In this document: positions 44,277-53,055 of the stretch, in pieces | Layout of the letters: each line of letters opens with the position of its first letter | Position numbering within the stretch: position 1 is the first letter of the stretch | Origin: an uncultured Emergencia sp. | GTDB taxonomy: Bacteria > Bacillota > Clostridia > Peptostreptococcales > Anaerovoracaceae | Assembly: GCA_937997955.1 (NCBI GenBank) | Contig: CALLDR010000133.1 | Coordinates: 1 to 64,000 of the forward strand | Direction of reading: 5' to 3' | Length of the DNA stretch: 64,000 nt | Position numbers and translations under genes: made by a program | The notes under the pieces: generated by a model | Database searches by the model: none | What the model was told of the DNA's origin: nothing | What the model saw: the letters and a program-made list of their open reading frames with translations, nothing else

Positions 44277-45170
44277 CTAGTTCATCGGAATGAATCCCAT
44301 CTCTTCTACAGTCTTTTGACCTGTCTCGCCGAGAATTACATCCAGAAATGCCTGCTCCAGCGCGGTCGGTTCTCCAGAAGTGACTAACAGCAGAGGCCGC
44401 TGAATGATATAAGAGCCGTCGATAATGTTTTCGGCTGTAGCCGCAACGCCGTTTACCTTCAAGGTCACTACCTTGCCTTCGTTCTGATTCGCGACACCAT
44501 AAGACGCATAACCGATAGCCCACTTGTTGTCGATGATATTTTGTACCAGCTCACCCATGGAAGCCGCCTGGATCGCATCTGCCTTTACAGCTGCGTCTCC
44601 CATGATGTTCTGCTGGAATACTTCGTGTGCGCCGCCGTTAATGTCTCTGGTAATAACCACCACTTCCTCTTCAGGCAAAGAAGAGTCCAAATCCTTCCAG
44701 GTCTCATATTCGCCTGAGAACAGCGCTACAATCTGCTCGGTTGTAAGATTATCAAGGACATCAGTCACCGGGTTTTCCGGGTTGACCGCCAGGGTAAGCG
44801 CGTCTATGCCCACCTGGTATTCCCTCTCATCATCAATGGCTTCTTTTTCCTCATCCTTCACGTTTCTTGCCACCATACCGAAATCGCTGGTGCCGTCGAT
44901 AACCGCCTTAGTTCCCTGTCCAGAACCGCCTGCAGAAACATAGATAGCGATATTCTCTTCTGGAAGAGACGCATCGTATGCATTCCAGGTTCCGTAGGTC
45001 TCGTTGAATTCCGTCGCAATCGCCGTAATGACCGGAGACAAAGAGGTTGACCCGTTGAACAGGATCTGATTGCTCTCTGTCCCTGCAGTATCCTCATTGG
45101 AGCTGCATCCTGACGCCACCATGAGTACCATCGCAAGTGTCAGAAATACGAATAATACTTTCTTTTTCAT
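44277..45170 (-). CDS. pstS: Phosphate-binding lipoprotein
   Basis: A 297-residue lipoprotein with lipobox VASGC (Cys about 22) and a PstS-type fold from NQILFNGSTSLSPVI (about 34). The TSLSPV and GGSGQGTKAVIDG segments match the phosphate-contact loops. First gene of the pst operon. Confidence 0.87.
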   Translation of the reverse strand: MKKKVLFVFLTLAMVLMVASGCSSNEDTAGTESNQILFNGSTSLSPVITAIATEFNETYGTWNAYDASLPEENIAIYVSAGGSGQGTKAVIDGTSDFGMVARNVKDEEKEAIDDEREYQVGIDALTLAVNPENPVTDVLDNLTTEQIVALFSGEYETWKDLDSSLPEEEVVVITRDINGGAHEVFQQNIMGDAAVKADAIQAASMGELVQNIIDNKWAIGYASYGVANQNEGKVVTLKVNGVAATAENIIDGSYIIQRPLLLVTSGEPTALEQAFLDVILGETGQKTVEEMGFIPMN

Positions 45171-45211
45171 TGTATTTTCTCCTTCATTCTCTTAGTACTT
45201 TTATGGCTACT

Positions 45212-45240
45212 ATTATAGTATGAGGTTATTTGACTTTCAA
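45212..45240 (-). promoter_or_regulatory. Sigma-70-type promoter of the pst operon
   Basis: TTGAAA and TATAAT with a 17-base spacer on the minus strand, 41 bases before the pstS ATG. I see no clear Pho-box direct repeats. The rest of 45,241-45,378 holds no gene. Confidence 0.82.
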
Positions 45241-45378
45241 ATTGATTCTTTCCATGGCATTTTTAAATTGTATCGATTTTTTTAATGAATAACACGATCG
45301 CGCCAGTTTTTCATCGTCTCCCCGTCTGAATTGCCAGCCCTTCATTCTATCACTGCATGCTTATTACACGCGTCATGG

Positions 45379-45427
45379 AAAAAGGCTGCCGCCTTAACGG
45401 TTATTTCCGTAAAGACAGCAGCCTTTC
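45379..45427 (-). terminator. Terminator of the 2-oxoacid oxidoreductase operon
   Basis: AAAGGCTGC and GCAGCCTTT outer arms with inner TTTACGG/CCGTTAA pairing, followed by TTCC on the minus strand. It lies 46 bases after the gamma subunit stop. Confidence 0.8.
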
Positions 45428-45472
45428 AATGACTTCATTCAGTTCTTATGCCAGAACAATTCTGCCTATTTC

Positions 45473-46021
45473 CTATTTCGCAGCAGCGCCGATTGCAAAG
45501 CCCTTTTCGAAGGCTTCCAGGTTCATCGGCAGGAATTCTGGTTTTTTCTTACCCAGCTTGTTCTTGATGGTCTCGATGATGACCTCTTTTGGAACAACCT
45601 CTGTAGCGCCGATGTAAGCGCCCAGCATGATGATGTTCAGAACTTTCGGGTTGCCCATTTCCAGAGCCATTTCAGTTACAGGAACTTTGATGACTTTGAT
45701 GTCGTCTCTCTCGATCGGGGAGATAACGATGGAGCTGTTGATGAACAGGATTCCGTCTTTCTTCAGCTTAGGCAGGAATCTGTTCAGGGAAGGGTCGTTC
45801 ATAACGATCAGGTCTTCTACAGCGTCCATGATCGGAGCGCCGATCTCATCGTCAGAAATTACAACGTAGCAGTTCGCCGTACCTCCACGCATTTCTGCGC
45901 CGTAGGAAGGGAAATAAGTAACGTGTTTATCTGTAGATTCGCAGGTAGCCTGAGCAAGAAGAGTTCCCAGCATCATGACACCCTGTCCGCCGAATCCGGC
46001 AACGATTAAATTTCTTTCCAT
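45473..46021 (-). CDS. 2-oxoacid:ferredoxin oxidoreductase, gamma subunit
   Basis: A 182-residue subunit starting MERNLIVAGFGGQGVMMLG, the typical beginning of the PorC/KorC/VorC domain, with SYGAEMRGGTANCYV (about 39-53). Together with alpha, beta and delta it oxidises a 2-oxoacid to an acyl-CoA and reduced ferredoxin. Substrate class is unclear; the four-separate-subunit order matches branched-chain (Vor) or 2-oxoglutarate (Kor) enzymes. Confidence 0.88.
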   Translation of the reverse strand: MERNLIVAGFGGQGVMMLGTLLAQATCESTDKHVTYFPSYGAEMRGGTANCYVVISDDEIGAPIMDAVEDLIVMNDPSLNRFLPKLKKDGILFINSSIVISPIERDDIKVIKVPVTEMALEMGNPKVLNIIMLGAYIGATEVVPKEVIIETIKNKLGKKKPEFLPMNLEAFEKGFAIGAAAK

Positions 46022-46025
46022 CTTC

Positions 46026-46775
46026 TTACTCCTCCTTTGATTTATCTCTATATACGCCCAGAGGGAATTCCTTCAGCATTTTCTCTTCCAGGAACTCCAG
46101 CGCCTTCATCTCGTTCATGCCCCAGTTGGTCGGACATGTAGTAACGATTTCAACCATGGAGAAGCCTTTTCCGTCGATCTGGTTCTGGAAAGCCTTTTTG
46201 ATAGCAGCCTTGGTCTTACGAACGTTTGCAGGTGAATTGCAGGTCGTTCTTTCCAGATAAGCCGGAGCAGTCAGCTGGCTCAGTACTTCGCACATGTGGA
46301 TCGGATATCCGTGTTCTTCCGGATTTCTTCCCTTTGGCGCAGTAGTAGCCTTCATGCCGATCAGAGTGGTCGGAGCCATCTGTCCGCCGGTCATGCCGTA
46401 AATACCGTTGTTTACGAAGATAACGGTGATGTTCTCGCCTCTGTTCGCGGCGGATACAGTTTCACCTAAACCGATGGAAGCCAGGTCTCCATCGCCCTGA
46501 TATGTATAAACCAAGGAATCCGGGTTGGATCTCTTCAGGCCTGTCGCTACCGCGCAGGCTCTTCCGTGTGCGGAGATGTTCAGGTCGTGGGATACGTATA
46601 ACTGTCCCAAACCGCAGCAGCCTACGCCTTCGCAGCGAACTAATTTGTCCAGCATGCCTAATTCTTCAATAACTTCACCGATCAGCTTATGAATTGTTCC
46701 GTGCATACATCCAGGACAGAAGCCGGATACGGTTTCAGGCTTGATACCAATGGTTCTCTTATATACCTTTTCCAT
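46026..46775 (-). CDS. 2-oxoacid:ferredoxin oxidoreductase, beta (TPP) subunit
   Basis: A 249-residue thiamine-diphosphate subunit. The TPP/Mg site is visible as YQGDGDLASIGLGE (about 89-102) plus VNNGIYGMTGGQMAPTT (about 117-133), and FCPGCMHGTIHK near the N terminus carries a cysteine pair common in the VorA/KorB group. Its start overlaps the alpha subunit stop by one base. Confidence 0.9.
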   Translation of the reverse strand: MEKVYKRTIGIKPETVSGFCPGCMHGTIHKLIGEVIEELGMLDKLVRCEGVGCCGLGQLYVSHDLNISAHGRACAVATGLKRSNPDSLVYTYQGDGDLASIGLGETVSAANRGENITVIFVNNGIYGMTGGQMAPTTLIGMKATTAPKGRNPEEHGYPIHMCEVLSQLTAPAYLERTTCNSPANVRKTKAAIKKAFQNQIDGKGFSMVEIVTTCPTNWGMNEMKALEFLEEKMLKEFPLGVYRDKSKEE

Positions 46776-47854
46776 TATAATACCTCCTTTACCAGTTCAT
46801 GAGCTGCTTCCATAACCTTTTCCTTGGTCATCAGCTCGCCGCCGGATCTCAGACATTCTTTGATCGGGCATCTGCCGTGAACAGCATGTTCTACGTCCCA
46901 CTTCATCTGCGCAGGAATGGACATTTCGATGTCCAGGATTGCCTTTACTCTGTTGAAGTCAAGGTTCTCGAAGTTCTTATAAGGGAATGGGTGGATCGCG
47001 ATCGGTCTGATCAGTCCAGCCTTGATGCCTTCCGCTCTCAGTTCCTTTACAGCGATCTTTGCGATACGTGCGGAGATGCCGTATGCGGTCAGAATGATCT
47101 CAGCGTCGTCTACCATGATCTCTTCAACTCTGATATCGTTTTCTGTCCAGGATTTGTACAGCTCAGCCGCTTTGATGTTGGTAGGCTCAAATCCGCCGCC
47201 AACGCCGCCTGGCAGGATTCTTACCTGCTCTTCTGGTTTATGTCCAACTGCGGAAACCGCTCTGCGGGCTTCCTTCAGCGCAGCAACCTCTTCCTGAGAC
47301 TTCATCGGAGGCAGTTCTACAGGCTCCATCATGGTGCCCATAACGCCGTCTGTCAGGATCAGAACCGGGTTCATATCTCTTTCAGCAAGGTCAAATGCTT
47401 CGTAGGTCATGTCTACTGCTTCCTGTACAGTGGAAGGAGACAGAACGATCATCTCGAAACCGCCGTTGCCGGAGGCCTTTGTTGCCTGCAGGTAGTCCTG
47501 CTGTGCAGGCTGGATAGCGCCGATGCCAGGGCCGCCTCTGCCTACGTTTACGTATACGATCGGGAGTCTTGCCGCAGCACAATAGGATACGCCTTCACTG
47601 TAAAGGCTGATACCTGTACTGGAGGAGGAACTCATGGATCTGGTTCCTGTCTGTACAGCGCCGTAAAGCATGTTTACAGAAGCAACTTCACTTTCGCCCT
47701 GTACGAAAACGCCTTCCACTTCCGGCAGTCTGCGTGCCAGATATTCAGGAATCTCATTCTGTGGTGTAATTGGGTAGCCGGCAAAGAATCTACAGCCAGC
47801 TCTGGTAGCTGCCTCAGCAATCGCTTCGCAGCCCTTCATAAATACTCTTGCCAT
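46775..47854 (-). CDS. 2-oxoacid:ferredoxin oxidoreductase, alpha subunit
   Basis: A 359-residue subunit with the pyrimidine-binding part GCRFFAGYPITPQNEIPEYL (about 20-39) and the conserved SSSTGISLYSEGV stretch. No fused gamma domain, so this is the four-subunit form. The VorB/KorA assignment is by size and context. Confidence 0.9.
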   Translation of the reverse strand: MARVFMKGCEAIAEAATRAGCRFFAGYPITPQNEIPEYLARRLPEVEGVFVQGESEVASVNMLYGAVQTGTRSMSSSSSTGISLYSEGVSYCAAARLPIVYVNVGRGGPGIGAIQPAQQDYLQATKASGNGGFEMIVLSPSTVQEAVDMTYEAFDLAERDMNPVLILTDGVMGTMMEPVELPPMKSQEEVAALKEARRAVSAVGHKPEEQVRILPGGVGGGFEPTNIKAAELYKSWTENDIRVEEIMVDDAEIILTAYGISARIAKIAVKELRAEGIKAGLIRPIAIHPFPYKNFENLDFNRVKAILDIEMSIPAQMKWDVEHAVHGRCPIKECLRSGGELMTKEKVMEAAHELVKEVL

Positions 47855-47859
47855 TTTTT

Positions 47860-48075
47860 CTAAACCTCCCTATAAACTTCGATTGCTGCGTCAGGACATA
47901 CAACACCGCATGCAGCACAGCCGATGCAGTCGTCCGGATTTGCGGCAACAACAAACTGGTAGCCTTTAGAATTAACTTTTTCGCCAATTGCGAGTACTTT
48001 CTTAGGGCAGAATTTAACGCAATAGCCGCAGCTCTTGCAGCTCTCTGCTCTAATTTCTACTTTTCCTTTTGCCAT
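47860..48075 (-). CDS. 2-oxoacid:ferredoxin oxidoreductase, delta (ferredoxin) subunit
   Basis: A 71-residue two-cluster ferredoxin with CKSCGYCVKFCP (about 14-25) and CIGCAACGVVCP (about 51-62). It starts the four-gene set and accepts electrons from the alpha-beta core. Confidence 0.92.
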   Translation of the reverse strand: MAKGKVEIRAESCKSCGYCVKFCPKKVLAIGEKVNSKGYQFVVAANPDDCIGCAACGVVCPDAAIEVYREV

Positions 48076-48178
48076 TTTGATTACCTCCTAATTGGTGCAT
48101 GACAGGCCGGGGAATGCGGTTCTCCTGGCCAATATTCAAAAACCCGCCGTAGATGCACGGATTCGTTGACAATATCTG

Positions 48179-48871
48179 TTACAGATGCCACTCGTAGGTG
48201 AGATACAGCTTGATCGGGATCAAAGGGGTTTCCGTCCGGCCCTCGATCTCCGGACAAAGGGATTCCAGCGCGCACAGATAATCTATGCTCAGGTATTCTG
48301 AAATCATCTCCGCCACCTTCTCGTGTCCCGCCAAAACTTCATCTGCCGTAGTCGTGACACCCACATTCGGATTGCTCATGATCGACACGTTTTCCAGCTT
48401 GATGCGCGCCATGCCCAGGACTCTGGCCATGGTGCCGTCGATGGTCACCAGATTCTTGGACCAAGGCCGGTAGGCGTTGATCACGAAGAAGTTCTGGGTG
48501 TTGTCCCTGTTGAGGAAGGGATCAAAAGCGCCGATCAGTCTGGCTCCGATATGGTCGCCGCCCACATCCAGGATCACCACGGACTCTTCATCGCCCAGGC
48601 GTTCCCGGACGCCGCCCGGTATGGTCGGCGCGTCGAAGAACTGTTCCTGATAATGGAACTCGATGCCTTCGGCGATGAGCTGCTCGCGCACGTCTCTGGA
48701 TCTGAACAGGGGCTTCGTCTGGTCCATATCAAAGAAATGTACCTTTTTCTCGCTGACCTTCGCAAGGCCAATCGCAAAATTGATCGCGATCTCACTCTTG
48801 CCGCTGCCCGCTTCTCCGACAAAGACAAAGTTCTTTTTCGTCTTCAGAAATTCTCTAAAAATACGTTCCAT
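48179..48871 (-). CDS. P-loop NTPase associated with the oxidoreductase operon
   Basis: A 230-residue soluble protein with Walker A FVGEAGSGKSEIAIN (about 17-31), a Walker B-like VVILDVGGDHIG (about 97-108) and the nucleotide-sensing FFDMDQTKP (about 45-53), as in MinD/CobB-like or ATPase carrier proteins. I do not recognise a named family. It leads the transcript that includes the 2-oxoacid oxidoreductase, 103 bases upstream of the ferredoxin gene, and may help its assembly or regulation. Confidence 0.7.
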   Translation of the reverse strand: MERIFREFLKTKKNFVFVGEAGSGKSEIAINFAIGLAKVSEKKVHFFDMDQTKPLFRSRDVREQLIAEGIEFHYQEQFFDAPTIPGGVRERLGDEESVVILDVGGDHIGARLIGAFDPFLNRDNTQNFFVINAYRPWSKNLVTIDGTMARVLGMARIKLENVSIMSNPNVGVTTTADEVLAGHEKVAEMISEYLSIDYLCALESLCPEIEGRTETPLIPIKLYLTYEWHL

Positions 48872-48906
48872 CGAAACCTCCCCATTGTATTTCTTCTTAC
48901 ACCTCC

Positions 48907-48935
48907 ATTGTAACCAATTCGACGCATAATGTCAA
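48907..48935 (-). promoter_or_regulatory. Sigma-70-type promoter of the NTPase-oxidoreductase operon
   Basis: TTGACA and TACAAT with a 17-base spacer on the minus strand, 36 bases before the NTPase ATG. Between this promoter and 49,191 I see no gene. Confidence 0.88.
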
Positions 48936-49154
48936 ATTATTTTTCAGATAATATTACTTTTTGTTTGGGATTATTCGGAAATATTCTGTCAAAGGCCATA
49001 AGCTCCGATACCATGGCGCAGAAAAAGGCCCTGGAGGCAGCCCCAAAGCCTTTGACCTTCCGCAGCCCGCTCCTTTGTTCAGGATCGGTCGAAACTGCCA
49101 TGCTGCTGCGTCAGAACGCGGGCATCGTATCTTTTATTTCTCAAGCTCTCTTTA

Positions 49155-49189
49155 TTCATCAAAGCTGTTGCCTGTTCATCAAAGCTGTT
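49155..49189. repeat. Direct repeat TTCATCAAAGCTGTT x2
   Basis: Two exact 15-base copies (49155-49169 and 49175-49189), 20 bases apart, with a third partial TTCATCAA at 49188. They lie just beyond the end of the ureohydrolase remnant and may mark slippage or an old insertion site. Confidence 0.7.
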
Positions 49190-49191
49190 CA

Positions 49192-49890
49192 TCAAGCCCC
49201 TGCATTTTCCGCAGCGCCATTCCCCCCCAGGAATTCCACGGCCACGCGCGCGCACCACTGGGCGCCCATCCCGTTAAAATCGTAATCCGCGGAGTACTCG
49301 TTGATATCCACGCCGATCACCTTTTGTCTGGAGATCCTTCTGATCGCGTGGAACATTTCATCAGTTGTCATGCCCCAGATTTCAGGAGCCTTCTGAGAGC
49401 ATACGGCGCTGGGCTCCATCACATCGATATCAAGGGACATGTATATGCCGTCTGTTCCATCTGTGGCGATGGCAAGAGCCTCATCCATCACGTCTTTGAT
49501 GCCTCTGTCTTTAATCTCGTCGATGGTTATATATCTGTGGCCAAGTCCCCTTGCCACATTTCTCTCATACAGACCGTTTCTCACTCCGCGCATGCCAATC
49601 TCAACAAAGTTGGACGGATCGATCTTTCCAAGCTGGAAAGCCTGATACCACTGAGAGGACGCCCAGTTCAAAGGGTCATTACAAAGATCCAAACGGGAAT
49701 CAAACACAATAAGGCCGACTTTCTTGGCCCTTGGCTTCAAGACTGCCTTCAGCGCAGGAATAGGCACCGTATGGTCTCCGCCAAAGACGATAGGCACAGC
49801 TCCGGCTTTTACGATATCCGCGACTCTGGCTTCCGCCTTATCGATAAAGGTTGGCGTATCGCCTCTTAAAATATGATACCAGCGGCCATA
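49192..49890 (-). pseudogene. Ureohydrolase (arginase/agmatinase family) 3' remnant
   Basis: The frame that ends at 49192 encodes the C-terminal two-thirds of a ureohydrolase: GDTPTFIDKAEARVADIV, FGGDHTVPIPALKAV, FDSRLDLCND and MSLDIDVMEPSA. The second motif, usually DAHxD, reads DSRLD and the third SxDxDxxDP ends in MEP, so two metal ligands are altered. No start codon precedes the homologous region; the frame emerges from inside an ornithine cyclodeaminase N-terminus near 49,870. A GTG at 49797 could give a 201-residue product. I regard it as a deletion remnant. Confidence 0.75.
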
Positions 49891-50002
49891 CCACGGTCTT
49901 TCCTTCCGCCTTGCGCTGATAAACAGATTTTACGCCCTCTATAACCTCAGGCATTTCAAGAATCTGCTCAAGATCCTTTCGCCCCAGAATTTTTATTTCC
50001 AT
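49838..50002 (-). pseudogene. Ornithine cyclodeaminase 5' remnant
   Basis: An ATG at 50000-50002, with GGAGG 6 bases upstream, opens 54 codons beginning MEIKILGRKDLEQILEMPEV and reaching EGKTVVWPLVSY, the characteristic N-terminus of the ornithine cyclodeaminase/mu-crystallin family. After that the frame loses similarity and stops at 49838-49840. The family's remaining 270 or so residues are missing; in another frame the sequence passes straight into ureohydrolase sequence. The join is best explained by a deletion between two neighbouring arginine-metabolism genes. Confidence 0.75.
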
Positions 50003-50019
50003 ATTCCGCCTCCATCTTA

Positions 50020-50073
50020 TTAGATTCTGTCATTAATTTAGATACTATCATCAATTTAGATTCCGTTATCAAC
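50020..50073. repeat. Three tandem 18-base repeats
   Basis: Units begin at 50020, 50038 and 50056 with consensus TTAGATNCTRTYATCAAT. They lie directly above the ornithine cyclodeaminase remnant start and could be operator sites or slippage repeats. The rest of 50,074-50,197 is A-rich with no supported gene. Confidence 0.7.
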
Positions 50074-50197
50074 ATTAAACGCAAATACTGTGCCAGCAGT
50101 TTTAGCCAAAAAAGGCGGAAAAATGGGCAAAAAACGCAAAAAAATCGTAAAAAAACAGAGCAAACAGACAGGTATTCATCATAGTGCCAGATTTTCA

Positions 50198-51064
50198 TCA
50201 GGTCGTCAAGGTGTCTTCCCCTTTATCCCGAAGCAGGAAGAAAGCGGCCGTAAACACCGCAGCCAGCATCAGCGCCTGCAGCGCGGCCTCCGGCACAAAC
50301 CGTATCAGGCTGACGCCGACCAGGCTGCCCAGAATGCCAAAGGGGATCTCGCATAACACCGCCTTCAGCTGAAAGCGCCCCGTGCTGGCGTATTTGATGC
50401 CTCCCATGCAGCATCCGAAGGAGCTGGCCACCACGGCCAGGGCGATGGCCGAAACCGCCGGCATGCCCATGAGCATGAAGATCGAGGCGATCGGGGCCGT
50501 AGACGAAAGTCCCACCATGCCGAAGGCCATCAAGAGGAACACGCAGGCAGCGGCCAGGGCCATCTGGGCGCTGGTCAGCTGAGAATCCCCAGCGCCTCCG
50601 CTCACAGGGAGCAGCAGCTTCGCAAGTATGATACACGCCGAAACAAACAAGGCCGTCATCACCATCCGCCGGATCGTCTTCGGACGGCACCGGGATACCA
50701 CAGACGCGCCAAAATAAGAACCCGCGGCAGAGACGGCGGCGAAGATGAAAATCCATTTCAGATCGATGTCGATGTAGGCGATATAGGCATAGGACATGGT
50801 GCAGAAAGGAATCACCGCGCAGGTCACAATGGTCCCCGGCAGATCCTCCATGGGCACATAGCGCTTCCTTCTGAACACCAGCGTATTCAGGGCCGAATCC
50901 GAAACACCGAAAGATGTGACGATGTAGACCAGGAATCCGAAAAACGAGTAGTACGCGGCGCTGCCCGCCTCCCCTTTCAGCCGCTCCCTGTCCTTGAGAT
51001 AAATAACCAGGATCTCCGCCAAAAACAGCAGTATCATCAAAATATAGAACGTCTTTAAAATCAT
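50198..51064 (-). CDS. TauE/SafE-family sulfite exporter-like membrane protein
   Basis: A 288-residue membrane protein with eight hydrophobic segments in two related halves, of the TauE/SafE/TSUP group that exports sulfite, sulfonates or related anions. The start MILKTFYILMILLFL at 51064 follows AGGGAGAG; a longer version from 51121 adds a non-hydrophobic lead without a ribosome site. It stands alone. The exported compound is unknown. Confidence 0.75.
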   Translation of the reverse strand: MILKTFYILMILLFLAEILVIYLKDRERLKGEAGSAAYYSFFGFLVYIVTSFGVSDSALNTLVFRRKRYVPMEDLPGTIVTCAVIPFCTMSYAYIAYIDIDLKWIFIFAAVSAAGSYFGASVVSRCRPKTIRRMVMTALFVSACIILAKLLLPVSGGAGDSQLTSAQMALAAACVFLLMAFGMVGLSSTAPIASIFMLMGMPAVSAIALAVVASSFGCCMGGIKYASTGRFQLKAVLCEIPFGILGSLVGVSLIRFVPEAALQALMLAAVFTAAFFLLRDKGEDTLTT

Positions 51065-51236
51065 CTGCGCTCTCCCTTCCAGCATACAAATTGTGTCATT
51101 TCGCGTCGTTATTCTGCGCACGACTACACATGATATTAAAGCAAGAACTATACCAATCTTACATCAAAGGCCCCGCCGGAGCAATAGAAAAAAGAGCCGA
51201 TCGAAAATTTTGCAGAAAAGAAAATGCAGCAGATGC

Positions 51237-51265
51237 TTGTGATTTTCGGCAAGTTCACGTATACT
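51237..51265 (+). promoter_or_regulatory. Sigma-70-type promoter of the AAA/PD-(D/E)XK gene
   Basis: TTGTGA and TATACT spaced by 17 bases, 23 bases before the ATG; GGAGG follows as ribosome site. Confidence 0.65.
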
Positions 51266-51288
51266 TATAATGAAGAGCGGAGGTACGG

Positions 51289-52986
51289 ATGATGAACGAA
51301 AAAATAATTCCAATTGGTTATGAGGATATCAAACGATATATAGATATGAACCTATATTATGTCGATAAAACATGGATGCTGCGGGATTTTATTGACATGC
51401 ATTCTTCAGTTACCCTGTTTACCAGACCGCGGCGCTTCGGCAAGACGCTGAACCAGAGCATGTTCCGCCGCTTCTTTGAAGATGAGCGCACGGCGGACGG
51501 AACGCCGGTGGATAACCGCTATCTCTTTGACGATCTTGCGATTTCGTCATGCGGTGAGAAATACCTGCGGCACCAGCAGCAGTACCCGGTGATCAATTTA
51601 TCGCTGAAATCCGGGAAACAACCCAGCTATGAGATGGCCTACCGGAGCCTCCTTGATGAAATCATCAAGGAATTTCAGCGTCATTCGTACATCTTAAATG
51701 GTGAAATGGCAAGCAGAGACCGGAAAATCTTCGTCGATATTCTTAACGAAAAAGCCCAAGATATTCAATACGCTAAGGCATTGGGAATTTTATCTGTCTG
51801 CCTGGAAAAATACCACGGCAGGAAGTGCATCATCCTCATTGACGAATACGATGTACCGCTGGAAAACGCATGGTTCAGAGGCTTCTATGATAAAATGATC
51901 GGCTTTATCCGCTCGCTGTTTGAGTCAGCCTTAAAGACCAATGACAGCCTGGAGTTCGGCATGATCACCGGATGCCTTAGAATCAGCAGGGAAAGTATCT
52001 TCACCGGTCTGAACAATTTGGAGATCAACTCCGTAACAGGGCCAGAATATGGAGACGCTTTCGGCTTTACGGAAGCAGAGATCCGGAAAATGCTTTCTTA
52101 TTATAAATTAGAAGACAAGTTCTCAGAGCTGAAGGACTGGTATGACGGCTATCTTTTTGGAAAGAACGAGATCTACAACCCGTGGAGCATCATCAACTAT
52201 GTAAAAACGGCTGTGGCCGATCCAGGAGCCTTTCCAAAAGCCTATTGGAGCAACACGTCTTCCAATAGCATCGTCAGAGAGATCATCGAAAACGCGGATC
52301 AGGAGATGAGAGATGAGGTAGAGCAGCTTATGACTGGCGAAGCGTTGGAAAAGCCTATTCATGAGGAAATCACCTATGCAGATATTCACGAAAGCAGTGA
52401 CAACCTGTGGAACTTCCTGTACTTTACCGGATATCTGACATCGGCGGGACAGCGTTATGACGGTGAAAAGACTTATACCAAGATGGTGATTCCGAATACA
52501 GAGATCAGGACGATCTATCGCGACACCATTTTGCGCTGGTTTGACAAGAGCCTGGAGCAGAAGGATCTGCGGCCTCTGATCAAAGCCATTGAGGAAGGAA
52601 ACTGCGACGAGATCGGAGACATCATCAGCGATGAGCTGATGGATACGATCAGTTTTTTCGACTATGGAGAAAACTACTACCAGGGGTTCCTCACGGGACT
52701 GTTGAAAGCCGGCGGCGGCTACCTGGTTCAGTCAAACCGTGAAAGCGGTTATGGACGGACAGACCTGGTGATGAAGACACGGAGAATCCGCAACGGTAAG
52801 GCGGTGATTTTGGAATTGAAAGTGGCAGGTTCTTTTGAAGCTATGGAAGAAAAATGCCTGGAGGCCCTTGCGCAGATTGAAAAAAGAAAGTATGCCGAAA
52901 GTCTGCAGCGCGAAGGCTACCGCAACATTATCAGATATGGGATATGCTTTTTCAAAAAAGAATGCATGGTGTTAAAGGGAAATTGA
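51289..52986 (+). CDS. AAA-ATPase-like / PD-(D/E)XK nuclease family protein
   Basis: A 565-residue protein. The N-terminal AAA-ATPase-like domain (about 1-290) has TRPRRFGKTLNQSMFRRFF as P-loop-like motif (about 44-62), IILIDEYDVPLENA as Walker B (about 182-195) and FGMITGCLRISRES. The C-terminal part carries the PD-(D/E)XK core ESGYGRTDLVMKT...AVILELKVAG (about 485-510). Full length for the family. Its role is unknown; members occur in many copies in gut anaerobes and often differ between strains. A close paralogue starts at the left edge of this window. Confidence 0.9.
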   Translation: MMNEKIIPIGYEDIKRYIDMNLYYVDKTWMLRDFIDMHSSVTLFTRPRRFGKTLNQSMFRRFFEDERTADGTPVDNRYLFDDLAISSCGEKYLRHQQQYPVINLSLKSGKQPSYEMAYRSLLDEIIKEFQRHSYILNGEMASRDRKIFVDILNEKAQDIQYAKALGILSVCLEKYHGRKCIILIDEYDVPLENAWFRGFYDKMIGFIRSLFESALKTNDSLEFGMITGCLRISRESIFTGLNNLEINSVTGPEYGDAFGFTEAEIRKMLSYYKLEDKFSELKDWYDGYLFGKNEIYNPWSIINYVKTAVADPGAFPKAYWSNTSSNSIVREIIENADQEMRDEVEQLMTGEALEKPIHEEITYADIHESSDNLWNFLYFTGYLTSAGQRYDGEKTYTKMVIPNTEIRTIYRDTILRWFDKSLEQKDLRPLIKAIEEGNCDEIGDIISDELMDTISFFDYGENYYQGFLTGLLKAGGGYLVQSNRESGYGRTDLVMKTRRIRNGKAVILELKVAGSFEAMEEKCLEALAQIEKRKYAESLQREGYRNIIRYGICFFKKECMVLKGN

Positions 52987-52992
52987 TGTGAA

Positions 52993-53034
52993 AACCCCTG
53001 CTTTGCCTCCTGTCTAAGAGACAAAGCAGGGGTT
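52993..53034. terminator. Bidirectional terminator between converging genes
   Basis: AACCCCTGCTTTG (52993-53005) and CAAAGCAGGGGTT (53022-53034) pair perfectly. TTATATT follows on the plus strand and TTTC on the minus strand. Confidence 0.85.
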
Positions 53035-53055
53035 ATATTATGGCCCCAATCCCTG

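Noticed and set aside
48081..48275. 64-codon minus-strand frame between the NTPase and ferredoxin genes
   Set aside because: Overlaps the NTPase C-terminus in another frame and lacks similarity or a good start.
50020..50073. CRISPR array
   Set aside because: Only three contiguous 18-base units without spacers; no cas genes nearby.
49968..50198. 76-codon minus-strand frame covering the 18-base repeats
   Set aside because: Low-complexity, no ribosome site, and it overlaps the start of the ornithine cyclodeaminase remnant.
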